Shown piece by piece: positions 46,466 to 55,994 of a DNA stretch of 64,000 bases; positions within the stretch are counted from its first letter, which is position 1, and every line of letters starts with the position of its first letter. Under the pieces are notes generated by a model that saw only the letters and a program-made list of their open reading frames with translations, was not told the origin of the DNA and did no database searches. The stretch comes from Silvimonas amylolytica (GTDB lineage Bacteria > Pseudomonadota > Gammaproteobacteria > Burkholderiales > Chitinibacteraceae). The stretch lies in assembly GCF_014645555.1 (NCBI RefSeq), contig NZ_BMLY01000004.1:115786-179785 (forward strand), written 5' to 3'. A program made the position numbers and the translations under genes.

Positions 46466-48262
46466 ATGTCCGCCCGTCCCGCTCCCCTGGAAATCCTTCA
46501 GCACGTTTTTGGATACCGCGATTTTCGCGGTATGCAGACCGATATCGTCCAGCACGTGACTGAGGGTGGCGATGCGCTGGTACTCATGCCTACCGGCGGC
46601 GGCAAATCCCTGTGTTATCAGATTCCTGCTCTGGCGCGGCCCGGTTGCGCCGTGGTGGTGTCGCCATTGATTGCCCTGATGCAAGACCAGGTCGATGCAT
46701 TGCGCCAACTGGGCGTATCGGCTGCGTTTCTGAATTCCACGCTCAGCCAGGAAGAATCCCGCGAGGTGTCGCAGGCGTTTGTGAATGGTGACCTGCAACT
46801 GTTGTACGCCGCACCAGAGCGTCTGGTCACACCCTGGTTCATGTCACTGCTGCAGCAGACACAGATTGCGCTGTTTGCCATTGATGAGGCGCATTGCGTC
46901 TCCCAGTGGGGTCATGATTTCCGGCCGGAGTATCTGGGGTTATCGGTGCTGGCTGAGCAATTCCCGGGTGTGCCGCGTATTGCGCTGACCGCCACAGCCG
47001 ATCACGCCACGCGTGAAGAGATTGTCTCCCGTCTCGCATTGCAAAACGCGCGCCAGTTCGTGACCAGTTTTGATCGGCCTAACATCACCTACACCATCGT
47101 CGAAAAAAAGAACGCGCGTGATCAGCTCTTGACGCTATTGCGCCGCGAGCATGAAGGCGATGCCGGCATTGTGTACTGTTTGTCGCGCAAGAAAGTGGAA
47201 GAAACTGCGGCATGGCTGCGTGAGCGCGAGATCAAGGCGTTGCCCTATCACGCCGGTCTGGATGCCAGCACTCGCGCCAAACATCAGCAGTTATTCCTGC
47301 GGGAAGAAGGCGTTGTGATGGTCGCCACCATTGCGTTTGGCATGGGGATCGACAAGCCCGACGTGCGTTTTGTGGCGCATCTGGATTTACCCAAAAGCAT
47401 AGAGAACTACTACCAGGAAACTGGCCGGGCCGGGCGCGATGGGCAACCTGCCACGGCCTGGATGGCCTACGGCCTGAATGATGTCGTGCTGCTGGCAGAG
47501 ATGATCGAACAGGGCAACAGTGGCGATACGCAGAAGCAGGTCGAGCGCCGCAAACTGGATGCCATGCTGGGCTTGTGTGAAGCCACTGGCTGCCGCCGAC
47601 AGGCATTGTTGGGCTACTTTGGCGAACATACCGCGCCATGCGGTAACTGCGACAACTGTCTGAATCCACCGCAACTGACCGATGTGAGTGAGTCTGCCCG
47701 CATGGCATTGTCGTGCGTATTTCGCACGGGGAATCGCTTTGGCGTCGGGCATCTGGTCGATGTCTTGCGTGGCAAACTCAATGACAAGGTCAAAAGCTGG
47801 CAACACGACAAAACCAGTACTTTCGGCATTGGGCAGGATGTAGATGAGGCCACCTGGCGCGCCATTTACCGCCAATTGCTGGCCAAAGGCGCGCTGCAAG
47901 TCAGTGGTGATGGTCACGGCGCGCTGGCGCTGGGTGATGCGGCCCGGCCTATCTTGCGTGGTGAAGAACCGTTGTTCTTGCGCGCCCGGACTGAGAAGTT
48001 CCATGTACGCGATCGTGACAGCAGTGAATTCCTGGAGCCGGAAGACAAACAACTGTGGGCTGCGCTTCGCCGCAAGCGCAAAGAGTTGGCCGATAACCAG
48101 AACGTACCGGCGTATGTAATCTTTGCCGATGCCACGCTCAAGGAAATGGTCCGCCTGCGCCCGGCAGACCGTTATGAGATGGCACGGATTTCCGGCGTTG
48201 GCGATCGCAAGCTGGAGAAATACGCGGATGACTTCCTGACAGTGATCGCGGAGCGGGGCTGA
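46466..48262 (+). CDS. recQ: ATP-dependent DNA helicase RecQ
   Basis: 598 residues. Helicase core (about 10–340) with [12 protein letters not shown] (Walker A), [18 protein letters not shown] (DEAH box and aromatic loop) and [10 protein letters not shown] (motif VI). A zinc-binding RQC domain follows (CGNCDNC near 395), and an HRDC domain lies at the end (about 525–598). RecQ unwinds DNA 3' to 5' in recombinational repair. The ATG at 46466 is preferred over a TTG five codons earlier. Confidence 0.96.
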   Translation: MSARPAPLEILQHVFGYRDFRGMQTDIVQHVTEGGDALVLMPTGGGKSLCYQIPALARPGCAVVVSPLIALMQDQVDALRQLGVSAAFLNSTLSQEESREVSQAFVNGDLQLLYAAPERLVTPWFMSLLQQTQIALFAIDEAHCVSQWGHDFRPEYLGLSVLAEQFPGVPRIALTATADHATREEIVSRLALQNARQFVTSFDRPNITYTIVEKKNARDQLLTLLRREHEGDAGIVYCLSRKKVEETAAWLREREIKALPYHAGLDASTRAKHQQLFLREEGVVMVATIAFGMGIDKPDVRFVAHLDLPKSIENYYQETGRAGRDGQPATAWMAYGLNDVVLLAEMIEQGNSGDTQKQVERRKLDAMLGLCEATGCRRQALLGYFGEHTAPCGNCDNCLNPPQLTDVSESARMALSCVFRTGNRFGVGHLVDVLRGKLNDKVKSWQHDKTSTFGIGQDVDEATWRAIYRQLLAKGALQVSGDGHGALALGDAARPILRGEEPLFLRARTEKFHVRDRDSSEFLEPEDKQLWAALRRKRKELADNQNVPAYVIFADATLKEMVRLRPADRYEMARISGVGDRKLEKYADDFLTVIAERG

Positions 48263-48281
48263 GGCCCCCTGCCTTTACCGC

Positions 48282-50747
48282 TCAGGCAGGGTCCCGCAAT
48301 AGAGCCAGTGCTGTAACCCGACTCAAGCGTCTACGTTCCCATGCGGTGACTGCGCTGGCCAGGAGCACGCCACTGGCTACGCTCACCAGCGGCAGCCAGC
48401 CGTTGAAGTGCACCGGCAAGTCCAGCACCTCCTTGCCCAGTGCCCAACCGGCTACGCTGGCGCCCAGCCCGGCAACGAGCCCGGCGACGGCACCAATCGC
48501 CAAACCTTCCCAACGCTGGATTGCCGCAATGTGATGCCGCTGCGCACCCAGTGCCCGCAAAATGGCGACCTCCCGCTGCCGCTCGGGTGCCGTCGTTTCC
48601 AGTGCGGCCACCAGTACGACCAGTGCGGCGACAAGACAAAACACGAACACCAGGCTCAACGCACTCGTGGCCAATCCGAGCACGCGACGTACTTCAGCCA
48701 GCACTTCGCCCACGTCGATAACCGTGACATTGGGGTATGCACTGACAAGTTGGGGTACCAGCGCGGTGTTGTCTGGCGGCAAATAAAAGCTGGTGATCAG
48801 GCTGGCGGGCAGATTGCGGAACAATGCACGCGTGCCAGTGACAAAGAAATTGACCCGGAACGAATCCCAGTCAACCTTGCGCAGGTTGAGCACGCGCGCG
48901 GTGATGGGTGTGCCGGCGACATCAAAAGTCAGTTCGTCACCCACCTTGATGTGCAAGGTTTCGGCAATGCCACTCTCGACCGAGAACCCCGGTTCGGACT
49001 CGCGCAGTGGTACCCCGGCCACAAGGCGGTTATCGTCCCGCAGGGTATCACCCCAGGATAGATTGAACTCACGCTCCGCCAGTTGACGCGCGCGATCCTC
49101 CTTGTAGACATCGACTTTGACCGGCTGGCCGTTCTGCGCAGTCCAGCGCCCCCTGATCATGGGTTGCAGTGGCGCGTCGGTAACGCCGCCTGCTTGTAGC
49201 GTATGGCCAAAGGCAATAGCTTGGGCCGGCTGGATATTGATCGCAAACTGGTTGGGGGCCCGCTCCGGGATCTTGCTTTGCCAACTGGCCAATAGATCGT
49301 GTTCGACAACGGTCAACAACCAGACGCCCAGCAAACCCATGGCCAGGGCCGCCATTTGCGCCATCGATAACCAGCGGCGCCGAATCAGCTGACGCAAGGC
49401 AATCCGTGCGGCAAACCCGCGGCTGAATCGCCCGAGCAAGGTCAGACATGCCCATCCCAGCAAAGCGGAAGCCACCAGGGCGCCCCCCATGGCGCCGAGC
49501 ACAATCAACGTCAGTTTGAGCCGGCCGCCCAACCAGAACATCAATGCAATCGCACAGAGTCCAGCCAGTAACCAGGTCGCCCAGACCGATGCTGGCGCAC
49601 TGCTATCGTGACGGAGTACGCGTACCGGAGGAGTGCGGGCCAGTTGTAATAGAGCAGGCCCAGCGGTGCCCAGCAGCAAAATGCCACCAAGCCCGGCAGC
49701 AATCAGCCAGTGCCACAAGTCACCCGGTGGGAGAGGGGCTGGCAGGCTGTTACGCACCAGCCAGGCCAGCATGGCCTGAGCGGACCACCCGATTGCACCG
49801 CCAATGAGTGCCGCCAGTAACCACAGGATCAGCAACTCGGCCCATAACATGCTGGCGATACGACGGCGGGATGCACCGATCGCTACAAACAGCGCAACGG
49901 CATCCGTCTGGCGCAGTGCGTGACGGCGTGCGGCCAGTAACACGGCGGCGGAGGCCAGCGCTGCGGCGAGCAGTGTGACAAGGCGCAAGAAGTCTTCGGC
50001 GCGCTCCAGTGTGACTTTGACCTCTGGCCGAGCGCTGCGGACGTCTTCCAGTCGCTCGCCACGTTGCAGTTGGGGCCGTGTGGTGGCCTTCCATTGCGTG
50101 ACGTCTTGTGGCGCGCCCGCGACCAGCAAGCGATAGCGCACGCGGCTGCCAAAGCCAAGCAAACCGGTCGCAGGCAGATCTGCCGCATTCATGGTCAACC
50201 GGGGTTGCGTGCTGGAGAAATCCAGCGCGGCATCAGGTTCTTTGTCCAGGAGTGCTGCCACTTTGAACTGACTTAGTCCCAGATCCAGCGTGGAACCCAC
50301 CTTTAGCCCAAGCAGCACGGCAAGACGTGGATCAATCCAGACCTCGCCCGGGGCAGGGATACCATGGGTTTGGCGCACACCTGCACCGGCTTGCAGCGTG
50401 ACGGTGCCCCGCAGCGGATAACCGCTGTTTACGGCTTTGATCGCGGCCAGACGGGTTTTGCCGTTGCTACTGACCATGCTGGGAAAACCGGCGGTATGTG
50501 TCGCTGTTAAATGCGCGGCGGTGGCACTTTGCTCGTAACGCGCGGGGACAGGATGATCCGCAGACAGCACGGCATCGGCAGCCAGCAAGGTATTGGCCTG
50601 TGCATTCAGCAAACTGCCCATGCGCCCGGTCAGAATGCCCACGGCGGTGAGTGCTGCGACGGTCACGATCAACGCGGCCAGCAACGTGCGGTAATCCCCT
50701 GCTATCAGCCCTCGCCGGAAGCGGCGCCAGGTCAATCGCCAGATCAT
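48282..50747 (-). CDS. ABC transporter permease, FtsX/YbbP type
   Basis: 821 residues with a transmembrane helix at the start (MIWRLTWRRFRRGL…LLAALIVTVAALTAVGIL), a large periplasmic domain, and two FtsX-like bundles (about 260–420 and 690–815). It matches E. coli YbbP, partner of the YbbA ATPase. The pair probably extracts or moves a lipid or envelope molecule; the substrate is not known. Its start overlaps the ATPase stop by four bases. Confidence 0.9.
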   Translation of the reverse strand: MIWRLTWRRFRRGLIAGDYRTLLAALIVTVAALTAVGILTGRMGSLLNAQANTLLAADAVLSADHPVPARYEQSATAAHLTATHTAGFPSMVSSNGKTRLAAIKAVNSGYPLRGTVTLQAGAGVRQTHGIPAPGEVWIDPRLAVLLGLKVGSTLDLGLSQFKVAALLDKEPDAALDFSSTQPRLTMNAADLPATGLLGFGSRVRYRLLVAGAPQDVTQWKATTRPQLQRGERLEDVRSARPEVKVTLERAEDFLRLVTLLAAALASAAVLLAARRHALRQTDAVALFVAIGASRRRIASMLWAELLILWLLAALIGGAIGWSAQAMLAWLVRNSLPAPLPPGDLWHWLIAAGLGGILLLGTAGPALLQLARTPPVRVLRHDSSAPASVWATWLLAGLCAIALMFWLGGRLKLTLIVLGAMGGALVASALLGWACLTLLGRFSRGFAARIALRQLIRRRWLSMAQMAALAMGLLGVWLLTVVEHDLLASWQSKIPERAPNQFAINIQPAQAIAFGHTLQAGGVTDAPLQPMIRGRWTAQNGQPVKVDVYKEDRARQLAEREFNLSWGDTLRDDNRLVAGVPLRESEPGFSVESGIAETLHIKVGDELTFDVAGTPITARVLNLRKVDWDSFRVNFFVTGTRALFRNLPASLITSFYLPPDNTALVPQLVSAYPNVTVIDVGEVLAEVRRVLGLATSALSLVFVFCLVAALVVLVAALETTAPERQREVAILRALGAQRHHIAAIQRWEGLAIGAVAGLVAGLGASVAGWALGKEVLDLPVHFNGWLPLVSVASGVLLASAVTAWERRRLSRVTALALLRDPA

Positions 50748-51460
50748 GCGGACACCCATTCGAGCATGCGGCCGGCCTCCAGCCGCAGGCGCGCACCACA
50801 ACGGCCTGCCAGCGTTTCATCGTGCGTCACCAGTACCAGGGTAGCGCCCGTTTCGCGATTCAATTCAAACAGCAAATCGGCCACGTGTTCGCCAGTGTGG
50901 CTGTCCAGGCTGCCCGTAGGCTCATCGGCAAACAGGATGTCCGGCTGCGTGGCAAATGCGCGGGCCAGCGCCACCCGTTGCTGTTCGCCGCCAGATAGGG
51001 TGCGTGGGGTGTGATCCAGCCGTTTACTTAAACCCACTCGGTCCAGCCAGTGGCGGGCGGTATCGCGCAGTTGTGCGGCAGGGGTTTTATTACCCAGGAG
51101 CTCCAGCGGCAGCATGACGTTTTCCAATGCGGACAATTCTGGCAGCAACTGGAATGACTGAAACACAAAGCCGGCATGCGCGCCACGCAGACGGGCCCGA
51201 CCATCTTCATCCAGTGTTGACAAAGACTGGCCAGCCAGACGAACTTCGCCGTGGCTAGGGGTATCCAGGCCTGCCAGCAGTGACAGAAGGGTAGATTTGC
51301 CCGAGCCAGAGGCCCCCACAATGGCCAGGCTCTGACCACCTGTGAGCGTGAACGAGATATCGTGCAGAATGTCGATGGTTTCATCGCCGGCCAAAACGCG
51401 CTTGCCCAGCGCATCGGCCGCCAGCATGTCAGGAGAAACAGAATTGCGTAGATCGTTCAT
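50744..51460 (-). CDS. ybbA: ABC transporter ATP-binding protein, YbbA type
   Basis: 238 residues. Walker A GASGSGKST (about 47), signature LSGGEQQRVALARAF (about 150) and Walker B ILFADEPTGSLD (about 168). It belongs to the MacB/LolD-like ATPases that pair with FtsX-type permeases. The gene is divergent from tesA and their 5' ends overlap by 17 bases, an arrangement related to that of E. coli ybbA/tesA. Confidence 0.92.
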   Translation of the reverse strand: MNDLRNSVSPDMLAADALGKRVLAGDETIDILHDISFTLTGGQSLAIVGASGSGKSTLLSLLAGLDTPSHGEVRLAGQSLSTLDEDGRARLRGAHAGFVFQSFQLLPELSALENVMLPLELLGNKTPAAQLRDTARHWLDRVGLSKRLDHTPRTLSGGEQQRVALARAFATQPDILFADEPTGSLDSHTGEHVADLLFELNRETGATLVLVTHDETLAGRCGARLRLEAGRMLEWVSA

Positions 51461-52058
51461 TGTGGCTGCTTTGATCCTGTTGATCAGCAAAGTGGCTTTT
51501 GCGGCAACGGCCACACCGGTGATGCTGGTGTTTGGCGATAGCCTGTCTGCAGGTTACGGGCTGGCGGCCGATCAAGCGTGGCCCAGCGTGTTGCAACGTG
51601 ATCTTGCGGGCACCAAAACGCCATACCGCGTCGTGAATGCCAGCGTGTCTGGTGAAACTACTGCGGGCGGATTGACCCGGCTACCCGCGGCGCTTAAAGA
51701 GCATCATCCAAAGCTGGTAGTGCTGGAGCTAGGGGCCAACGATGGCCTGCGCGGTTTGCCGGTTGATGCTGCGCAACGCAACCTTGCCCGGATGATTGAA
51801 CTGGCACAAGCAGCTGGCGCCAAAGTCCACCTGATTGGCATGCAGATGCCACCTAACTTTGGCCCGGATTACACCCGCAGCTTTGCCAATATGTATCCCG
51901 CGCTGGCCAAACAGTATCGCACTGGTTTGACGCCATTTTTGCTGGCGCCGGTCATCATGCACCCGGACTTGTTCCAGTCCGATCAACTTCACCCCACAGC
52001 CGCTGGCCAGCCCTTGCTGGCGACGCAGATACGCAAAGATCTGGCGCCGCTGCTATGA
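51444..52058 (+). CDS. tesA: Periplasmic lysophospholipase/thioesterase I
   Basis: 204 residues starting at TTG (51444), supported by AGGAG eight bases before it. A signal peptide (1 to about 21, ending AFA) precedes the SGNH hydrolase blocks: FGDSLSAGYG (Ser), NASVSGETTAGG (Gly), GANDGLRG (Asn) and DQLHPTAAGQ (Asp/His). The enzyme hydrolyses acyl thioesters and lysophospholipids in the periplasm. The divergent ABC ATPase begins inside this gene's first codons. Confidence 0.92.
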   Translation: MRRSFIVAALILLISKVAFAATATPVMLVFGDSLSAGYGLAADQAWPSVLQRDLAGTKTPYRVVNASVSGETTAGGLTRLPAALKEHHPKLVVLELGANDGLRGLPVDAAQRNLARMIELAQAAGAKVHLIGMQMPPNFGPDYTRSFANMYPALAKQYRTGLTPFLLAPVIMHPDLFQSDQLHPTAAGQPLLATQIRKDLAPLL

Positions 52059-52084
52059 CATGGGCTTCGCTGGCGTAGGACAAC

Positions 52085-52116
52085 AAAAAAGGTGCGAAAA
52101 TTCGCACCTTTTTTTT
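52085..52116. terminator. Bidirectional terminator between tesA and dolP
   Basis: Stem AAAAAAGGTGCGAA/TTCGCACCTTTTTT with a minimal loop, between convergent genes. Confidence 0.92.
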
Positions 52117-52127
52117 CGGGATCGCAT

Positions 52128-52739
52128 TTAATTGCGATCTGCGGGTCCTTGCGGTTGGGTTTCCACCAGCTTGACCACTTGTTCCACCCCGGAAACCACG
52201 CTGGCGGCCTGGGCCGCACGGTCAGCCACATCAGGTTTGGCGATGCCCATCAGATAAACCACTTTGCGCTCGGTGATCACCACCAGATGCAGACCGCTGG
52301 AATCCATACCGCTTTGGCTGACAATGGACGTCTTCACGCGCGTGGTCAGTTGAGTATCGTTCAGGCGGTCGGTGGTTGAGGACACCGGGCCCACCACGGT
52401 GGAGTTATAGACGCGGCGCACGCCGGGCTGGCTTTGCGCGATCTGTTGCACGCGGTCGTGTGCATCGGCGGTCGGCACTTCACCGGTCAACAGGACCACG
52501 CCATTGAAGATGTTCACGTTGACGTGCGCCTGGTCTTTCCAGGTATCGTTAATGTTGGCGCCGATACGGTTACCCAGATCGACATCCGTCTTGATGGTAT
52601 CGGCCTGACGGGGGTCAGTACCAATCAGCACACCCAGCGCTGCGCCACCGGCAAATACCAGCGGCACGCAGCCTTGCAGACCAATCATGACCGCAGCACT
52701 GGCCGCAGCCAACAATTTTTTGTTGATCAAACCTTTCAT
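52128..52739 (-). CDS. dolP: Outer-membrane BON-domain lipoprotein, DolP (YraP) type
   Basis: 203 residues. A lipoprotein signal with lipobox LQGC (Cys about 24) is followed by two BON domains (about 45–115 and 122–195, with VNVNIFNGVVLLTGEV and VYLMGIAKPD). DolP supports outer-membrane integrity. It is the last gene of the block lpoA–yraN–diaA–dolP, the E. coli yraMNOP order. Confidence 0.9.
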   Translation of the reverse strand: MKGLINKKLLAAASAAVMIGLQGCVPLVFAGGAALGVLIGTDPRQADTIKTDVDLGNRIGANINDTWKDQAHVNVNIFNGVVLLTGEVPTADAHDRVQQIAQSQPGVRRVYNSTVVGPVSSTTDRLNDTQLTTRVKTSIVSQSGMDSSGLHLVVITERKVVYLMGIAKPDVADRAAQAASVVSGVEQVVKLVETQPQGPADRN

Positions 52740-52742
52740 TGC

Positions 52743-53333
52743 TTATTCGCCCCCTAACAGCAAATAGTCGATGGCGTCACACATCGCATGAATGATGGTG
52801 ACATGCATTTCCTTGATGCGCGCACTACGTTCCACCGGTACGCACAGCAATGTGTCTTCATTGGAGAGAATGTCCGCCACCTGGCCGCCATCGCGCCCAG
52901 TCAACGCAATCACGCTCATCTGGCGATCATGTGCCGCGTGTATGGCAGAAATGACGTTGGCAGAGTTCCCGGAGGTGGAGATCGCCAGCAGGACATCACC
53001 AGCGCGGCCAATGGCGTGGACCTGACGTGAGAACACCATGTCAAAGTCGTAATCGTTGGCGATCGCGGTCATGGCAGAGGTATCTGTCGACAAGGCAATC
53101 GCTGACAAGCCTGGGCGTTCACGCTCAAAGCGGCCGACCATTTCCGTGGCGAAATACTGCGCATCAGCCGCAGAGCCGCCGTTACCACAGGTCAGAATCT
53201 TGCCGTCGGCAATCAGTGTTTGCATCAGGCGTTCAGCCGCCTGCGCAATTTGCGGTGCCAGAATCTCCCGTGTGAGTTCAGCGGCGCTGATCCCGTCGTC
53301 AAAGTGCTGGCGCACGCGTTGCATCAAATCCAT
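52743..53333 (-). CDS. diaA: SIS-domain protein DiaA/GmhA
   Basis: 196 residues with one SIS domain: ILTCGNGGSAADAQYFATEMVGRFERERPG, STSGNSANV and HVTIIHAMCDAID. The family includes phosphoheptose isomerase GmhA (lipopolysaccharide heptose) and DiaA (promotes DnaA assembly at oriC), which cannot be separated reliably by sequence alone. Position between yraN and dolP matches E. coli diaA (yraO). The stop is three bases from the dolP start. Confidence 0.85.
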   Translation of the reverse strand: MDLMQRVRQHFDDGISAAELTREILAPQIAQAAERLMQTLIADGKILTCGNGGSAADAQYFATEMVGRFERERPGLSAIALSTDTSAMTAIANDYDFDMVFSRQVHAIGRAGDVLLAISTSGNSANVISAIHAAHDRQMSVIALTGRDGGQVADILSNEDTLLCVPVERSARIKEMHVTIIHAMCDAIDYLLLGGE

Positions 53334-53337
53334 TCAG

Positions 53338-53685
53338 TCAATATCCGTCAGAAGCGTCAATACAGTTTTTTAGCCACTCAAGCCGGCTACCTTCGATGAT
53401 CATTGCATCAAAGCGGCACGGCGGCTGGGGCTGCAATTGGGCCAGATAAAGGGCCGAGGTGGCAAGCAATCTGGCCTGTTTGGCAGGTGTAATACTGAAA
53501 GCCGCCCCACCAAAGCGCGTATTGCGGCGCTGGCGTACTTCCACAAATACCAGCGTTTCACCTTCTTGCGCAATCAAGTCGATCTCACCAAAGCGGCAAT
53601 GCCAGTTGCGGGCAATGATGGTCAGCCCGCGCGCAGTGAGGTAATCCGCCGCGCGCGCCTCAGAGATATCGCCTTGCTGCCTCAT
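53338..53685 (-). CDS. yraN: YraN/UPF0102 endonuclease-like protein
   Basis: 115 residues. The restriction-endonuclease-like fold shows FGEIDLIAQEGETLVFVEVRQR, with the Asp…Glu-x-Val/Lys-type metal site (the usual Lys is Arg here). The cellular role is unknown. It overlaps the lpoA stop by ATGA. Confidence 0.9.
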   Translation of the reverse strand: MRQQGDISEARAADYLTARGLTIIARNWHCRFGEIDLIAQEGETLVFVEVRQRRNTRFGGAAFSITPAKQARLLATSALYLAQLQPQPPCRFDAMIIEGSRLEWLKNCIDASDGY

Positions 53686-54905
53686 GGCGCAGAAGCCGGG
53701 GCGGACGCCGTTACGGGTGTTTCTGTGTAGCCCGGCGCTTCGGCATTGGGAATGCTCACGGACAGCGTACCGGAGGTTAACTCTCGCTGGATGACATTGT
53801 GTGAGTCCATGCGCAGACGGCCGCTGAGGCCATCAGGAACAGAGATCTGGTCGGGTGGCGTGACTAACAATGCGGCCGCAATTTTCCAGGCATCGACCCC
53901 CATTGCAAACAGCCGTTCCAGATCATTGGAAGGTGAGCGGGCATGTTCATAGATCTTGTACTCCGGGTTGTCCGGGTTGATCAGCCAGGGCATGTCCAGA
54001 TAATGAATGCCCGCCAGGTCCAGCAGCGCCGTGGTCGACTGCTTGCCGGTGTTGATCTGGCTGGTGGCGTAAATGGGCCGACCTGTACCAATAAACGGCC
54101 GTACCCGGCGTGCCATACGTTCATCCATCGCCAGGAACACCGCGTCGACATCAGATAGATCCAGCTGAGCCTTCAGTTGCGGCATGTCTTTAGGGCCGAG
54201 TTTGATCACCGATGCACCTTCGACGCCCAACGCGCGCCAGCCGTCGGTAAAGCCCTGAGTCATGCGCAAGGGCAGGGCACCATCGACCGACACCACCATC
54301 GGATGTGCGTAACCGTCCGCCCGCATTTGCCGGGCCACCTGCGCGGCCTCGGCCTCAATCGACAAACTGAAGCTAAAGAGATGTAACTGGCGCGGGGTTT
54401 CGGAGTCGAAGCTATTGAGCGCGAGCACCGGGAAAGAGAACTCGCCACTATCGGCCAGCTTGTTGACTGCGCTCTTGGTCAGCGGCCCGATCACCGCCGC
54501 AGCACCCATCTGGCTGGCTCGCTCAAACTGCGCCAGGATGTCTTCATCGGCATCGGTAGTGTCAAAGACACGTAATGGCGGCTGATTGCCATCTGATAAT
54601 GCGGATTCCGCCGCAAATAAACCGGATTTGATCGCCTCGACTGCCGGGCGCCATGCTTTGGCTTTGGTCGGCAACAACACGGCGATAAAATTGCCGCCCT
54701 TTACGGGGGCGGCTTGCGGGCTGGAGGCGGCGGCTGACACAGGCGCACTCGCAGCCTCGCTGGCAGGCTGGCTTGCTGCGGGTGCGGAGGCAATCCGGAA
54801 CTGCACAACGGGCTCCGCACGCAGCGGACTGGCCGCCAGCATGGTCAAGCCGTATAGTACGGCCGCGACACCGCGCATTACCGCAGGGAGAACCCGAGCG
54901 TGCAT
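53682..54905 (-). CDS. lpoA: Penicillin-binding protein activator, LpoA-like
   Basis: 407 residues. A signal peptide (1 to about 30, SPLRAEP) is followed by an Ala/Ser/Pro-rich linker (about 38–68) and a periplasmic-binding-protein-like domain (about 70–385; VIGPLTKSAVNKLAD, LFSFSLSIEAEA). E. coli LpoA activates PBP1A from the outer membrane. This version lacks the N-terminal TPR domain and shows no lipobox Cys, so it is shorter and may be soluble. The gene is divergent from rsmI and the two start codons overlap. Confidence 0.8.
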   Translation of the reverse strand: MHARVLPAVMRGVAAVLYGLTMLAASPLRAEPVVQFRIASAPAASQPASEAASAPVSAAASSPQAAPVKGGNFIAVLLPTKAKAWRPAVEAIKSGLFAAESALSDGNQPPLRVFDTTDADEDILAQFERASQMGAAAVIGPLTKSAVNKLADSGEFSFPVLALNSFDSETPRQLHLFSFSLSIEAEAAQVARQMRADGYAHPMVVSVDGALPLRMTQGFTDGWRALGVEGASVIKLGPKDMPQLKAQLDLSDVDAVFLAMDERMARRVRPFIGTGRPIYATSQINTGKQSTTALLDLAGIHYLDMPWLINPDNPEYKIYEHARSPSNDLERLFAMGVDAWKIAAALLVTPPDQISVPDGLSGRLRMDSHNVIQRELTSGTLSVSIPNAEAPGYTETPVTASAPASAP

Positions 54906-55769
54906 ACAGAGCCTTTAATTGTCAGTAAGTCTTCATTATATGTGGTGGCCACGCCCATCGGGAACCTGCAAGACATGACCTCACGCGCCATAGACGTGCT
55001 GCGCGGTGTGGATGTCATCGCCGCAGAAGATACCCGCGTCACCGGCCAGCTGCTCAAGCATTTTGGCATCAATACGCCCATGATCAGCTTGCGTGAGCAC
55101 AACGAGCGCGCAATGGCAGAAAAACTGGTCCTGCGCCTGCAAGCCGGCGATTCCGTCGCCCAGGTATCAGACGCCGGTACTCCCGCCATTTCTGACCCCG
55201 GCGCACAACTTGTCGCCGCCGTTCACGCCGCTGGCCTGCGTGTCGTGCCCGTGCCTGGCGCCTCCGCCTTGACCACAGCATTATCAGGCGCAGGCTTCAC
55301 CTGCCCGCACACACTGTTCTACGGGTTCTTGCCGCCCAAATCGCGCCAGCGCCAGGACGCGATCGCCCCACTGACCACATTGCCCTACGCCACTGTATTT
55401 TATGAAGCGCCGCACCGCATCCTCGACACCCTCAACGATCTGGCCAACGGCTTTGGCCACGACCGCGTCGCCCTCATCGCCCGTGAACTGACCAAAACCT
55501 TCGAAACCCTGCGCCGCGCCCCCCTGGGCGAACTGCTGCCGTGGGCCGAGGCGGACAGCAACCAGCAGCGGGGCGAATTCGTCATCGTCATCGACGCAGC
55601 CCCGCCCGCAGAACCCGATGAAGCCAACACCCATGACCATGTATTACAGCCTCTCCTGGCAGAATTGCCACTAAAACAAGCGGTTGCGATCGCCCAGAAC
55701 ATCACCGGTGCCCCCCGCAACGCCCTGTACGAGCGAGCGCTGGAACTCAAAAAAGACATGCAAACGTAA
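54900..55769 (+). CDS. rsmI: 16S rRNA (cytidine(1402)-2'-O)-methyltransferase
   Basis: 289 residues starting at GTG, with GGGAG nine bases upstream. The tetrapyrrole-methylase fold is clear: YVVATPIGNLQDMTSRAIDVL, AEDTRVTGQLLKHF, VSDAGTPAISDPGAQLV and the HRI…LTKTFE motifs. It methylates the ribose of C1402 in the 30S decoding centre. The start codon lies within the first codons of divergent lpoA. Confidence 0.95.
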   Translation: MHTEPLIVSKSSLYVVATPIGNLQDMTSRAIDVLRGVDVIAAEDTRVTGQLLKHFGINTPMISLREHNERAMAEKLVLRLQAGDSVAQVSDAGTPAISDPGAQLVAAVHAAGLRVVPVPGASALTTALSGAGFTCPHTLFYGFLPPKSRQRQDAIAPLTTLPYATVFYEAPHRILDTLNDLANGFGHDRVALIARELTKTFETLRRAPLGELLPWAEADSNQQRGEFVIVIDAAPPAEPDEANTHDHVLQPLLAELPLKQAVAIAQNITGAPRNALYERALELKKDMQT

Positions 55770-55816
55770 CAAGCACTTGCCAGGCGGGCCGTATCTGGTT
55801 AATAATCCCGCCTCCT

Positions 55817-55901
55817 GCCCGAGTGGTGGAACTGGTAGACGCGCCGGACTCAAAATCCGGTTCCGAAAGGAGTGTCGGTTCGATTCCGACCTCGGGCACC
55901 A
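55817..55901 (+). tRNA. tRNA-Leu (CAA)
   Basis: 85 nt including an encoded CCA. Acceptor arms GCCCGAG/CTCGGGC pair perfectly. The anticodon stem CCGGA/TCCGG holds loop CTCAAAA with anticodon CAA (55851–55853), which reads UUG. A long variable arm and the TTCGATT T-loop confirm a class II leucine tRNA. The 3' end is the probable attachment site of the element that follows. No second copy of this end is in the window, so the far junction lies beyond 64000. Confidence 0.97.
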
Positions 55902-55933
55902 GATTCCCTTCCAAAGTTGTCTTAGGAAGGCTC

Positions 55934-55969
55934 AAAACCCCAGAAGAATCAACGCTTCTGGGGTTTTTT
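55934..55969. terminator. Terminator after tRNA-Leu
   Basis: A 13-bp stem AAAACCCCAGAAG/CTTCTGGGGTTTT with an eight-base loop and six T residues. Confidence 0.9.
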
Positions 55970-55994
55970 GTTTTTCAGATTGTCCGAAGCGGTC

